Shown: piece after piece, positions 1 to 8,672 of the stretch | How the letters are laid out: every line of letters starts with the position of its first letter | Position numbering within the stretch: position 1 is the stretch's first letter | Assembly: GCF_004348595.1 (NCBI RefSeq) | Contig: NZ_SMKD01000006.1 | Location: 20,466-84,465 of the forward strand | DNA length: 64,000 nt | Direction of reading: 5' to 3' | Origin: Micromonospora sp. KC723 | GTDB taxonomy: Bacteria > Actinomycetota > Actinomycetes > Mycobacteriales > Micromonosporaceae | Program-made: the position numbers and the translations under genes | The notes under the pieces: generated by a model | Databases searched by the model: none | The model's input: the letters and a program-made list of their open reading frames with translations, nothing else | What the model was told of the DNA's origin: nothing

Positions 1-290
1 TCCAGGGTGTACGCCTGCGGCGTCTGCGGCACCCGGCGGCCCATCTTGGTCGCCACGGTCAGCCCGTGTCCGGGCCGTTCCCGCAGGAAGCGGCCGATGA
101 GCTGTTCGCTGCGGCCGTCGCCGTAGACGTCCGCGGTGTCGAGGAAGGTGACTCCGGAGTCCACGGCGGCGGCCAGGACGGCCAGGGCGTCGTCCTCGCC
201 GACCTGCCCCCAGTCCGCCCCGAGCTGCCAGGCGCCGAGGCCGACCACACCCACCTGCCGGCCGAGCCGGTCGAAGCTGCGTTGTTCCAT
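1..290 (-). CDS. Aldo/keto reductase, N-terminal part (runs off the window)
   Basis: About 96 residues of an NAD(P)H-dependent aldo/keto reductase are visible; the rest lies beyond base 1. The start is ATG at 290-288, giving MEQRSFDRLGRQVGVVGLGA, the usual first strand of the AKR barrel. The motif FLDTADVYGDG at residues 49-59 carries the catalytic Asp51 and Tyr56, and ATKMG at 80-84 carries the catalytic Lys82. The substrate cannot be told from sequence. It is divergent from the methyltransferase that starts at 376, with 85 bp between them. A second, complete AKR lies at 11183-12241 and shares the same N-terminal pattern. Confidence 0.9.
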   Translation of the reverse strand, partial: MEQRSFDRLGRQVGVVGLGAWQLGADWGQVGEDDALAVLAAAVDSGVTFLDTADVYGDGRSEQLIGRFLRERPGHGLTVATKMGRRVPQTPQAYTL

Positions 291-375
291 TCGCCCGAGC
301 CTAGTGACCGGCTTGCCGGCCCGTGCCGCGGGCCGTACGCTCGCAGCAATACGTACGTACGGTTTGGAGCTGGCG

Positions 376-1170
376 ATGTGGGATCCACACACGTACCTCC
401 GTTACGGCGGCGAGCGGTCCCGCCCGTTCCACGACCTCGTCGCCCGGGTCCCGGCGGACCGGCCGCGCGCCGTGGTCGACCTCGGCTGTGGTCCCGGAAC
501 CCTGACCGCGGCCCTGGCCGCCCGCTGGCCGGCCGCCCGCGTCGCCGGCCTGGACGCCTCCCCGGAGATGATCGCCCGCGCCGCCACCCTCGACACCCGG
601 GCCGAGTTCCGCGTCGGCGACGTCGCCGACTGGCGACCCGGCCCCGACGTGGACGTGCTCGTCGCCAACGCGGTGCTCCAGTGGGTGCCCGGGCACCGGG
701 AGCTGTTGGCCCGCTGGGCCCACGAACTGCCCACCGGCGCCTGGCTGGCGTTCCAGGTGCCCGGCAACTTCGCCGCCCCGTCGCACCGGGCCCTGCGCGA
801 GGTCGCCCGCCGGGACCGGTGGGCGGGCACCCTCGGCCCGCTGCTGCGGGACGCCCCGGTCGACGACGCCGTCGACTACGCCGCGTCCCTGACCGGCGCC
901 GGGTGCGCCGTCGACGCCTGGGAGACTGTGTACGTGCACCTGCTGCCGGCCGAACCCGCCGCCGACCACCCGGTGCTGCGCTGGATGGAGGGCACGGCGC
1001 TGCGCCCCGTACGGGCCGCGCTGGACGCCGCCGGCTGGGCCGACTTCCGGGCCGAACTGGGGGTACGCCTCGCCGAGGCGTACCCGGTGCGGCATGGTCA
1101 GGTGTGCTTCCCGTTCCGCCGGATCTTCGTGGTCGCCCGCACCGGCGCCCGTGCAGAGGAGAACTTGTGA
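376..1170 (+). CDS. SAM-dependent methyltransferase, trans-aconitate 2-methyltransferase-like
   Basis: A 264-residue class I methyltransferase. The SAM-binding motif I, VVDLGCGPG, is at residues 33-41 and an acidic residue after the second strand (AGLDASPEM) follows. The overall layout (MWDPHTYLRYGGERSRPF at the start, ANAVLQWVPGH in the middle) matches the Tam family, which methyl-esterifies trans-aconitate; substrate assignment is by family resemblance only. ATG at 376 is preceded by a GGAG box at 366-369. The TGA overlaps the GTG start of the adenosine deaminase gene (GTGA at 1167-1170), so the two are probably translationally coupled. Confidence 0.85.
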   Translation: MWDPHTYLRYGGERSRPFHDLVARVPADRPRAVVDLGCGPGTLTAALAARWPAARVAGLDASPEMIARAATLDTRAEFRVGDVADWRPGPDVDVLVANAVLQWVPGHRELLARWAHELPTGAWLAFQVPGNFAAPSHRALREVARRDRWAGTLGPLLRDAPVDDAVDYAASLTGAGCAVDAWETVYVHLLPAEPAADHPVLRWMEGTALRPVRAALDAAGWADFRAELGVRLAEAYPVRHGQVCFPFRRIFVVARTGARAEENL

Positions 1171-2192
1171 CCGACCTGCCCACCTTCATCGCCGGTTTGC
1201 CCAAGGTGGAGCTGCACGTGCACCACGTCGGCTCCGCCTCGCCCCGCATCGTGGCCGAGCTCGCCGCGCGGCACGAGGGGCGCAGCCCGGTCCCGGCCGA
1301 CCCGCAGGCGTTGGCCGACTACTTCGCCTTCCGCGACTTCGCCCACTTCATCGAGATCTACCTGAGCGTCGTGGACCTGATCCGCGACCCGGAGGACGTC
1401 TGGATCCTCACCCACGAGGTCGCCCGCGAGCTGGCCCGGCAGCAGGTCCGGTACGCCGAGCTGACCGTCACCCCGTACTCGCACGTGCGCCGGGGCATCC
1501 CCGCCCCGGCGTTCTGCGAGGCGATCGAGGACGCCCGCAAGCGGGCCGAGGCCGACTTCGGCATCGCCCTGCGCTGGTGCTTCGACATCCCCGGCGAGGC
1601 CGGGCTGCCGGCGGCCGAGGAGACCCTGCGCATCGCGCTGGAGGAGCGGCCCGACGGGCTGATCAGCTTCGGCCTGGGCGGCCCGGAGATCGGCGTGCCC
1701 CGACCGCAGTTCAAGCCGTACTTCGACCAGGCCCGGGCGGCCGGGTTGCGGTCGGTGCCGCACGCCGGGGAGACCACCGGCCCGCAGACGGTCTGGGACG
1801 CGCTGCGCGAACTCGGCGCGGAGCGGATCGGCCACGGCATCTCCGCCGCCGACGACCCGGAGCTGCTGGCGTACCTGGCCGAACACCGGATCGCGCTGGA
1901 GGTCTGCCCGACCTCCAACGTGCGGACCCGGGCGGTCCCCGACATCTCCGCCCACCCCCTGCGGCGGCTGGTCGACGCGGGCGTGCTGGTCACCGTCAAC
2001 TCCGACGACCCGCCGATGTTCGGCACCACCCTCAACGACGAGTACGCCGTGGCCGCCCGGCTGCTCGACGCCGGTACGGACCGGGTGGCCGCGCTGGCGA
2101 AGGACGCGGTGACCGCCTCGTTCCTGGCGCCGGGCGAGAAGGCCCGGATCAGCGCCGAGATCGACGCGTACGCGGCGACCGGGCCGCGCTGA
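1167..2192 (+). CDS. add: Adenosine deaminase
   Basis: A 341-residue metal-dependent amidohydrolase that converts adenosine to inosine in purine salvage. The zinc-binding HxH is His17/His19 in KVELHVHHVGS. Later motifs are HAGET, IGHGI, EVCPTSNV and VNSDDPPMFG, which supply the catalytic Glu, His and two Asp residues. The usual HLHLEG box reads HVHHVG here; I recall the same variant in actinobacterial paralogues, so a relaxed substrate range is possible. The GTG start at 1167 overlaps the upstream methyltransferase stop and follows a strong AGAGGAGA ribosome binding site at 1154-1161. Confidence 0.9.
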   Translation: MTDLPTFIAGLPKVELHVHHVGSASPRIVAELAARHEGRSPVPADPQALADYFAFRDFAHFIEIYLSVVDLIRDPEDVWILTHEVARELARQQVRYAELTVTPYSHVRRGIPAPAFCEAIEDARKRAEADFGIALRWCFDIPGEAGLPAAEETLRIALEERPDGLISFGLGGPEIGVPRPQFKPYFDQARAAGLRSVPHAGETTGPQTVWDALRELGAERIGHGISAADDPELLAYLAEHRIALEVCPTSNVRTRAVPDISAHPLRRLVDAGVLVTVNSDDPPMFGTTLNDEYAVAARLLDAGTDRVAALAKDAVTASFLAPGEKARISAEIDAYAATGPR

Positions 2193-2236
2193 GCGAGCGG
2201 CCCGGGCACCCGGTGGTGGCGTGTCGCCGACGGTGG

Positions 2237-3631
2237 TTAGGAACGCCGGCGGGGCCAGCGGCGGCCGTTGGTCTTCTGCTCGCGGACCTCCCGCGCCATC
2301 CGGCCGACCAGCCCGAACCGGCTGACCTGCCGGGGCGTCGCCTCCGGGTCCGCCAGCAGCATCACCACGCTCGCCCCACCGAGCCGGGCCCGGTCGATGC
2401 TCACCGAGCCATTGGCCTGCAACGCCACCCGCTTGGCGATGTCCAGCCCCAGCCCGGTCGACCCCTGGTCGCTGGCGCCGCGGCGCAGCGCCCGGTCCGG
2501 GTCGGCGATGCCCGGGCCGGCGTCGTCGACGCGGATCGCCACGTACCCGTCCCGGCGGGAGACCGCCACCTCGAAGGCGGTCCCCTGGGGGGTGTAACGG
2601 AAGACGTTGCCGATCACGGCGTCCAACGCGGCGGCCAGCTCGGCCCGGGGGACCGGGGCAGGGATGCGCAGCTGGGCTCCGACCACCCGGTGCGGGCGGT
2701 TCTGGTCGCCCGCCAGCGCCGCCCAGAACACCATCCGGTCCCGGACCACCTCGCTGACGTCGCACTCCGCCGGCCCGGTGTCGCGGGCGACCGCCCTGCG
2801 GGTGGTCTTGATCAGCACGTCGATCTCACCCTCGAGGGTGACGATGGCCTGCCGGATCCGCCGGATCGTCCGCCGCCGGTCCAGCTCCGCCGGGCTGAAC
2901 GAACCGACGCCGGTGTCGTCCGAGTCGAGCCCCTCGGCGTCGAGCCGCAGCACGGTCAGCGGGGTACGTAGCCGGTGCGACAGGTCCGCCACCAGTTCCC
3001 GCTCGTCCGTGCGGGCGGCGACCAGCCGGTCCGCCATCCGGTTGAAGGCGTACCCCGCCTCGGCCAGCTCCCGGGGCCCGCTGGGCTCCACCCGGACACC
3101 CAGGTCGCCGTCGCCGACCGCCAGGGCGGCCCGGACCAGGCCCTTCGTGGCGTCGACCGCCCGCGTCGCCACCCGGTCCACCACGATCACCGCCGCGCCG
3201 ACCAGCGCCACGGCGACCCCGGCCAACAGCAGCCACGTCCCGCCGACGCCCGCGCTCCACTCGGCGTCGGGAACGAAGGTCTCCACCACGGCGACCCGGT
3301 CGTCGAGCACCACCGGATCGAGCCGCAGCAGCCCACCGTCGACGTCGCTGACCACCGTCCGCCGCCGGGTACGGGCCCGGTCCAGGTCATCCTCGGTGGC
3401 CCGGCCGGCCGGCTCCGCGCCGCCCAGCCCGTGCACCACCGGCCGGGTGGCCGGGTCGTCGCCGCTGGCCGCCACGGCCCGACGTACCGCCGCCGGATCG
3501 GTGCTCACCGCGAGCGCGCCGGTGACCAGGGCGGCGCGCCGCGCCGCGTCGGCCAGCGCCGCGTCGCGGGCCTCGGCACGTAGGGTCAACCCGAACGGCA
3601 CCAGGAACGCGAGTGCGACGAGCGCGCACAT
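2237..3631 (-). CDS. Sensor histidine kinase (HAMP, HisKA, HATPase_c)
   Basis: Membrane histidine kinase partnered with the response regulator encoded just upstream on the same strand. Order of parts: N-terminal membrane segment, a short extracytoplasmic domain of about 110 residues, second membrane segment (TWLLLAGVAVALVGAAVIVV), HAMP region ending NRMADRL, H-box DLSHRLRTPLT with the phosphorylated His, then N, G1 and G2 boxes (VIGNVFRYTP, DDAGPGIA, STGLGLDIAKRV). I give the first ATG (3631-3629), but that start leaves only about 15 hydrophobic residues before the first Arg. Translation may therefore begin upstream at a rarer codon overlapping the regulator stop, for example CTG at 3664-3662. 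The sensed signal is unknown. Confidence 0.88.
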   Translation of the reverse strand: MCALVALAFLVPFGLTLRAEARDAALADAARRAALVTGALAVSTDPAAVRRAVAASGDDPATRPVVHGLGGAEPAGRATEDDLDRARTRRRTVVSDVDGGLLRLDPVVLDDRVAVVETFVPDAEWSAGVGGTWLLLAGVAVALVGAAVIVVDRVATRAVDATKGLVRAALAVGDGDLGVRVEPSGPRELAEAGYAFNRMADRLVAARTDERELVADLSHRLRTPLTVLRLDAEGLDSDDTGVGSFSPAELDRRRTIRRIRQAIVTLEGEIDVLIKTTRRAVARDTGPAECDVSEVVRDRMVFWAALAGDQNRPHRVVGAQLRIPAPVPRAELAAALDAVIGNVFRYTPQGTAFEVAVSRRDGYVAIRVDDAGPGIADPDRALRRGASDQGSTGLGLDIAKRVALQANGSVSIDRARLGGASVVMLLADPEATPRQVSRFGLVGRMAREVREQKTNGRRWPRRRS

Positions 3632-3660
3632 GCCGGCGGTGAGGTACGCCAGCGCCAGCC

Positions 3661-4350
3661 TCAGTCCGGGGCCACCAACCGGAAGCCCACCCCCCGCACG
3701 GTGCGCAGGTAGCGGGGCTTCGCCGCGGACTCGCCCATCTTTCGGCGCAGCCAGTAGAGGTGAACGTCGATGGTCTGGTCCTCGCCGACCGACGGCTGCC
3801 GCCATACCTCCTCCAAGAGTTCCCGCCGGGACACTACCCGGCCGGGTCGTGCGGCGAGATACGCCAGCAGGTCGAACTCCTTGCGGGTCAGCGCCAGCGG
3901 CTCCCCGTCGAGCACCGCGCTGCGCTCGCCCACGCTCACCCGCAGCCCGCCGACGGTGTGCACCGCCGGCGGCACCGCCCGGCTGGCCCGGCCGACCCGG
4001 CGCAGCACCGTGGTGATCCGGGCGTCCAGATGGGCGCCGGTGAAGGGCTTGACCATGTAGTCGTCGGCGCCGGCACGCAGCAGCCGGACCACCGACTGCT
4101 CGTCGTCGCGGGCGGTGGCGATGATGACCGGCACGTCGGTGATACCGCGCAGCATCCGCAAGGCGTCCGAGCCGTCCAGGTCGGGCAGGCCGAGGTCGAG
4201 CACGACGAGATCGGGGGCCTCGGCGGCGACCCGACGCAACGCGTCCAGCGCCGTGCCGACGGCGTGCACCGCGTGCCCCCGCTCCGTCAGGGAACGCAGC
4301 ATCGCGCCGCGTACGACGTGGTCGTCTTCGACCAGGAGCACGGTTGCCAC
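3661..4350 (-). CDS. Response regulator, OmpR/PhoB family
   Basis: A 229-residue two-component regulator. The receiver domain (1 to about 120) has the acidic pair in LLVEDDHVV, the phospho-acceptor Asp in LVVLDLGLPDLDG, a Thr/Ser position in IIATARDD and the Lys in YMVKPF. The C-terminal winged helix (about 130-229) has the typical LTRKEFDLLAYLA and TIDVHLYWLRRKMG recognition segments. The ATG at 4350-4348 lies 73 bp from the divergent ADP-ribosylglycohydrolase gene. The kinase gene follows directly on the same strand, so they form one operon. It resembles the CutR type of actinomycete regulator, but I cannot assign targets. Confidence 0.92.
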   Translation of the reverse strand: MATVLLVEDDHVVRGAMLRSLTERGHAVHAVGTALDALRRVAAEAPDLVVLDLGLPDLDGSDALRMLRGITDVPVIIATARDDEQSVVRLLRAGADDYMVKPFTGAHLDARITTVLRRVGRASRAVPPAVHTVGGLRVSVGERSAVLDGEPLALTRKEFDLLAYLAARPGRVVSRRELLEEVWRQPSVGEDQTIDVHLYWLRRKMGESAAKPRYLRTVRGVGFRLVAPD

Positions 4351-4423
4351 GTCAGCACCGTACTGCCGGTGGCAAGTTGATCACGTTGCGGCGTTCCCCC
4401 GAACCAGGCAAGCTGGCACGACG

Positions 4424-5344
4424 ATGACGTTCACCCTGTTCCCCGACGCCCGGCTGGCGCTGGCCCGGGACAGCCTGGCCGGCCTCTCCGTGGGCGACGC
4501 CCTCGGTTCGCAGTTCCTCGTGCCCGGCCGGCACGCGGCGGACCTGGCCGCCGACCGGCTCCCCCCGCCGCCCTGGCGGTGGACCGACGACACCGAGATG
4601 GCCTGCTCCGTGCTGGCCGAACTCGCCGCCCACGGCGGCGTCGACCGGGACCGGCTGGCCCTCGCCTTCGCCGAGCGGTGCGAGCCGTACCGAGGCTACG
4701 GGCCGGGTGCGGTGGCGATCCTGCGCCTGATCCGTACCGGCACGCCCTGGCCGGTGGCCGCCGCCTCGGCCTTCGACGGGCAGGGCTCCTGCGGCAACGG
4801 GGCGGCGATGCGGGTCGGGCCGCTGGGCGCCTGGTTCGCCGACTCCACCACCCGCGCCGCCGCCCAGGCCCGCGCCAGCGCCGAGGTCACCCACGCCCAC
4901 CCGGAGGGGATCGCCGGCGCGGTCGCGGTGGCCGTCGCCGCCTCGCTCGCCGCCCGTGCCCGGCTCGACGGCGACCGACCCGACCCGGTCCGGTTGCTGG
5001 CCGCCGTCGCCGGCGCGCTCGACCCGGCGAGCGCGGTCGCCGCAGGGATACGGCGGGCCGCCACCCTGCTCGGTCGGCCGCTGCCGGAGGCCGTGGCGGC
5101 GCTCGGCAACGGCTCCCGGGTCACCGCCCAGGACACCGTGGCCTTCACCCTCTGGGTGGCCGTCACCCACCTGTCCGACTATCCGGGCGCGGTCCGGGTC
5201 TGCGTGGAGGCCGGCGGGGACGTCGACACGACCGCTGCGATCGCCGGTGCGGTGGTCGCCGCGTACACCGGGGTGGGCACCCCGGGTGGGGTGCCGGACC
5301 GCTGGCTGGCGGCCCGGGAGCCGCTGCCGGAGTGGGCGGGCTGA
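4424..5344 (+). CDS. ADP-ribosylglycohydrolase family protein
   Basis: A 306-residue all-helical hydrolase of the DraG/ARH family, which removes ADP-ribose from proteins or other acceptors using two Mg ions. Metal ligands are visible in GLSVGDALG (20-28), WTDDTEM (53-59) and the C-terminal GGDVDTTAAIAGA. The GNGAAMRVGPLG segment is the usual central loop. ATG at 4424 was chosen because the family motif begins about 20 residues later. The stop at 5342-5344 is two bases from the stop of the convergent YcnI-like gene, so transcription from the two sides probably collides. The acceptor is unknown. Confidence 0.9.
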   Translation: MTFTLFPDARLALARDSLAGLSVGDALGSQFLVPGRHAADLAADRLPPPPWRWTDDTEMACSVLAELAAHGGVDRDRLALAFAERCEPYRGYGPGAVAILRLIRTGTPWPVAAASAFDGQGSCGNGAAMRVGPLGAWFADSTTRAAAQARASAEVTHAHPEGIAGAVAVAVAASLAARARLDGDRPDPVRLLAAVAGALDPASAVAAGIRRAATLLGRPLPEAVAALGNGSRVTAQDTVAFTLWVAVTHLSDYPGAVRVCVEAGGDVDTTAAIAGAVVAAYTGVGTPGGVPDRWLAAREPLPEWAG

Positions 5345-5346
5345 TC

Positions 5347-6189
5347 TCAGCGGGAACCCATCGGCTCGGTCAGCGGCCGGACCTCCCCGGCCGGCCGCCC
5401 GTCGTCGGGTCGCCCGGTCGACGGCTCCTCCTGCGGCTCGTCGTCGTCCGGCTCGGCGCGGTGCCGGGCCCGGCTCACCATCCAGCCGATCAGCGCGCCG
5501 CCGCCGAGACCCACCACCAGGCCACCGCCGAGCAGCACGTCGGCGCTCGGCCCGCCGGCGTCGGCAGCGGGCGGGGTGTGGCCCGCCCCGCCCTGGCCGG
5601 CGACCGCTGGCGTCGCGCCGCCGTGCTCGTGCCCGACCACCGTGCCGGGAGCCGGCGGCACCAGCGCCAGCGTCGGGGCGGGGCGGGCGCCGCCGGACGG
5701 GTCGGCCCAGCGCACCACCGTGCCGTCCGAGTACGTCTGGACCAGCTCGACGCTCATCCGGTCGACCAGCGGCAGCGGACCCATGGCCAGTGAGAGCCGG
5801 GCCGGACCCGGCACCGGCTTGCCGGCGGCCCGGGTCCACGTCACCGCCGCGGTCACCTGGGTGACCCCGGGGGCGTGCATGCCGGCCACCGGCTGGTCCA
5901 GGTCGCGGAAGGTGATCAGCGGGGCCCAGCCGTCCACCGACAGCGGGTAGACCTCGCCGATCGGGGTCGCCTCCGGCAGCCTCAACTCGATCTTCTCGGT
6001 GCGCGCGCCCGGCCGCTCCTCCGGCACCACCAGGTGCCACGTCACCGCGTCGCCCTGCGTCGCCTGGGTCGGCGTGGTCGTCACCTCCGCCGCCAGCGCC
6101 GCTCCCGGCCAGCCCAGCACGCCGGCCACCGCCGCGGCCAGCGCGAGCCCGGCCCGGTGCCGACGGCTTCCGCTGCGGGTCGTCGTCAT
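5347..6189 (-). CDS. YcnI/DUF1775-like secreted, membrane-anchored protein
   Basis: A 280-residue exported protein. A signal peptide (Arg-rich N terminus, then LALAAAVAGVLGWPGAALAA) precedes the DUF1775 domain, which begins AEVTTTPTQATQGDAVTWHL and includes PIGEVYPLSVDGW and VELVQTYSDGTVVRW. The mature N terminus is Ala-Glu rather than the His-leading form of copper-binding YcnI proteins, so metal binding by the usual N-terminal His is not evident. A C-terminal membrane helix (LLGGGLVVGLGGGALIGWMV) and an acidic cytoplasmic tail follow. ATG at 6189 has a GGGGG box five bases upstream; ATG at 6201 is an alternative start. It stands alone, without the copper transporter often found next to it. 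Confidence 0.8.
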   Translation of the reverse strand: MTTTRSGSRRHRAGLALAAAVAGVLGWPGAALAAEVTTTPTQATQGDAVTWHLVVPEERPGARTEKIELRLPEATPIGEVYPLSVDGWAPLITFRDLDQPVAGMHAPGVTQVTAAVTWTRAAGKPVPGPARLSLAMGPLPLVDRMSVELVQTYSDGTVVRWADPSGGARPAPTLALVPPAPGTVVGHEHGGATPAVAGQGGAGHTPPAADAGGPSADVLLGGGLVVGLGGGALIGWMVSRARHRAEPDDDEPQEEPSTGRPDDGRPAGEVRPLTEPMGSR

Positions 6190-6327
6190 CCGTGCCCCCA
6201 TCCCGTGTTCGTCAGGCCGGTACCGACTCCGGCCACACCCGGTAGTTCGGACGGGAGGCCGGAAAGGTTCAACGCGGGGGCGGCGAGGTCGTCCTTTCCC
6301 GGCGACCGGGCGGCCCGGGGCGACCGA

Positions 6328-6353
6328 TAGCATCGCAGGAGCCGGCAACCGGC
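6328..6353 (+). promoter_or_regulatory. Possible thrS promoter -10 and short leader hairpin
   Basis: A TAGCAT hexamer at 6328-6333 fits the actinobacterial -10 pattern TAnnnT and lies about 50 bp before the thrS start. A small stem GCCGG-CAA-CCGGC follows at 6341-6353. No convincing -35 is visible and I see no T-box features. Confidence 0.35.
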
Positions 6354-6385
6354 ACACCCTTACCGCCTGCAGTTGAGGAGTCACC

Positions 6386-8392
6386 GTGTCCGCACCTCGT
6401 ACCCCCGCAGTGGCCGACCCCGTCGTCGTCGCCGCCGGGACGACGGCGGCCGACGCGGTGGCCGCGGCCGGGCTGCCCACCAGTGGCCCGAAGGCGATCG
6501 TGGTGGTCCGCGACCCGCAGGGCCAGCTGCGCGACCTGGACTGGTCGCCGGCCGAGGAGACCGAGGTCGAGCCGGTCGCCATCGACACCCCGGACGGCCT
6601 CAAGGTGCTGCGTCACTCGACCGCGCACGTACTGGCCCAGGCGGTGCAGGACGTTTTCCCGGAGGCCAGGCTGGGCATCGGCCCGCCGATCGAGAACGGC
6701 TTCTACTACGACTTCGCCGTCGACAAGCCGTTCCAGCCGGACGACCTCTCCCGGCTCGAGAAGCGGATGCAGGAGATCGTCAAGTCCGGCCAGCGGTTCC
6801 GCCGTCGCCGGTTCGGCAGCCTCGACGAGGCGAAGGCCGAACTGGCCGCCGAGCCGTTCAAGCTGGAACTGATCGACGTCAAGGGGGAGGGGCTGGACTC
6901 CGCCGAGGTGATGGAGGTGGGCGGCGGCGAGCTGACCATCTACGACAACCTCGCCGCGAACGAGGACAAGGTCTGCTGGTCGGATCTCTGCCGTGGACCG
7001 CACCTGCCGAACACCCGGCTGATCGGCGCGTTCAAGCTGATGCGCTCGGCCGCCGCCTACTGGCGGGGCTCGGAGCGCAACCCCCAGTTGCAGCGGGTGT
7101 ACGGCACCGCCTGGCCGACCCGTGACGAGCTCAAGGCGTACCTGAAGCTGCTGGAGGAGGCCGCCCGCCGCGACCACCGCAAGCTCGGCGCGGACCTGGA
7201 CCTGTTCAGCTTCCCCGACGAGATCGGCTCGGGCCTGGCGGTGTTCCACCCCAAGGGCGGCATCATCCGCCGGGAGCTGGAGGACTACTCCCGCCGCCGG
7301 CACGAGGCCGCCGGGTACGAGTTCGTCAACACCCCGCACATCACCAAGGCGCACCTGTTCGAGACCTCCGGGCACCTCCAGTGGTACGCCGACGGCATGT
7401 ACCCGCCCATGGAGATGGAGGGGGCGAACTACTACCTCAAGCCGATGAACTGCCCGTTCCACAACCTGATCTTCCGGTCGCGCGGGCGGTCCTACCGCGA
7501 GCTGCCGCTGCGGCTGTTCGAGTTCGGGTCGGTCTACCGGTTCGAGAAGTCGGGCGTGGTGCACGGCCTGACCCGGGTGCGCGGGATGACCCAGGACGAC
7601 GCGCACATCTACTGCACGCCGGAGCAGATGGCCGGCGAACTGAAGTCGCTGCTGTCGTTCGTGCTGGACCTGCTGCGCGACTACGGCCTGGACGACTTCT
7701 ACCTGGAGCTGTCCACCCGGAACCCGGAGAAGTCGGTCGGCACCGACGAGAACTGGGAGCGGGCCACCGCCGCGCTGCGCTCGGCCGCCGAGGAGTCCGG
7801 CCTGGACCTGGTGCCGGACCCGGGCGGCGCGGCGTTCTACGGCCCGAAGATCTCCGTGCAGGCCAAGGACGCCATCGGCCGGACCTGGCAGATGTCCACG
7901 ATCCAGGTCGACTTCAACCTGCCGGAGCGTTTCGGTCTGGAGTACCAGGCCGCCGACGGCACCCGGCAGCGGCCGGTGATGATCCACCGGGCGTTGTTCG
8001 GTTCGATCGAGCGGTTCTTCGGGGTGCTCACCGAGCACTACGCGGGCGCGTTCCCGGCCTGGTTGGCGCCGGTGCAGGTGGTCGGCATCCCGATCCGTGA
8101 GGATCACACCGACTACCTGCACGGCTTCGTCGCGGCGCTGCGCGCCGAGGGCATCCGGGCCCAGGTGGACACCGGAGACGACCGGATGCAGAAGAAGATC
8201 CGTACCGCGCAGCAGCAGAAGATCCCCTTCATGGTGATCGCCGGTGACGACGACGTGTCCGCCGGCACCGTCTCCTTCCGCTACCGCGACGGTTCCCAGC
8301 GCAACGGGGTGCCGATCGCTGAGGCGGTCACGCACGTGCTGGACGTGGTCCAGTCGCGCACCAACTCCGGCCCATCCGCCGTGGCGAACTGA
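6386..8392 (+). CDS. thrS: Threonyl-tRNA synthetase
   Basis: A 668-residue class II synthetase that charges tRNA-Thr in the cytoplasm. An N-terminal TGS-like region (about 1-70) precedes the editing domain, whose HxxxH is His77/His81 in HSTAHVLAQ. The catalytic core holds the zinc ligand Cys in KPMNCPFHN, motif 2 in SVYRFEKSG...HGLTRVRGM and motif 3 in [13 protein letters not shown]. The anticodon-binding domain starts near [12 protein letters not shown]. Translation starts at GTG 6386 after TTGAGGAG at 6373-6380. In mycobacteria thrS is followed directly by the HIT gene; here a pectinesterase gene is inserted between them. Confidence 0.98.
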   Translation: MSAPRTPAVADPVVVAAGTTAADAVAAAGLPTSGPKAIVVVRDPQGQLRDLDWSPAEETEVEPVAIDTPDGLKVLRHSTAHVLAQAVQDVFPEARLGIGPPIENGFYYDFAVDKPFQPDDLSRLEKRMQEIVKSGQRFRRRRFGSLDEAKAELAAEPFKLELIDVKGEGLDSAEVMEVGGGELTIYDNLAANEDKVCWSDLCRGPHLPNTRLIGAFKLMRSAAAYWRGSERNPQLQRVYGTAWPTRDELKAYLKLLEEAARRDHRKLGADLDLFSFPDEIGSGLAVFHPKGGIIRRELEDYSRRRHEAAGYEFVNTPHITKAHLFETSGHLQWYADGMYPPMEMEGANYYLKPMNCPFHNLIFRSRGRSYRELPLRLFEFGSVYRFEKSGVVHGLTRVRGMTQDDAHIYCTPEQMAGELKSLLSFVLDLLRDYGLDDFYLELSTRNPEKSVGTDENWERATAALRSAAEESGLDLVPDPGGAAFYGPKISVQAKDAIGRTWQMSTIQVDFNLPERFGLEYQAADGTRQRPVMIHRALFGSIERFFGVLTEHYAGAFPAWLAPVQVVGIPIREDHTDYLHGFVAALRAEGIRAQVDTGDDRMQKKIRTAQQQKIPFMVIAGDDDVSAGTVSFRYRDGSQRNGVPIAEAVTHVLDVVQSRTNSGPSAVAN

Positions 8393-8672
8393 CCAGTACC
8401 GGCCCGCCGACCTCGTCCCGGCCGCTCCGGTCGACAGCTCGGCGCCGGGTGTCGCGGGCGCGGTATCCCCCCGCCGGGATGCCCCCACCCGGCGCGGTAG
8501 GAGTCGATCTTGGCCGGGGTCGGGGCGGCGCCGGGGATGAGCCGGCGGAAGCCGCACCGCGGGTGGTGGACGCGTGCCCGGGGGCCGGCATTGACCGTCG
8601 TCACTCTGGGCGGATAGCCTTCGCGTACCCGTGCGGAAAGCCCTTTCCTGCACGCCGGGACCGGAGGTGGCG

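Noticed and set aside
59..1249. Long minus-strand reading frame opposite the methyltransferase
   Set aside because: It is Arg/Pro/Gly-rich shadow text typical of GC-rich antisense frames. The plus strand has a clear SAM motif and good ribosome binding sites.
6202..6385. T-box leader before thrS
   Set aside because: No specifier loop or T-box sequence is visible; only a short stem and a -10-like hexamer.
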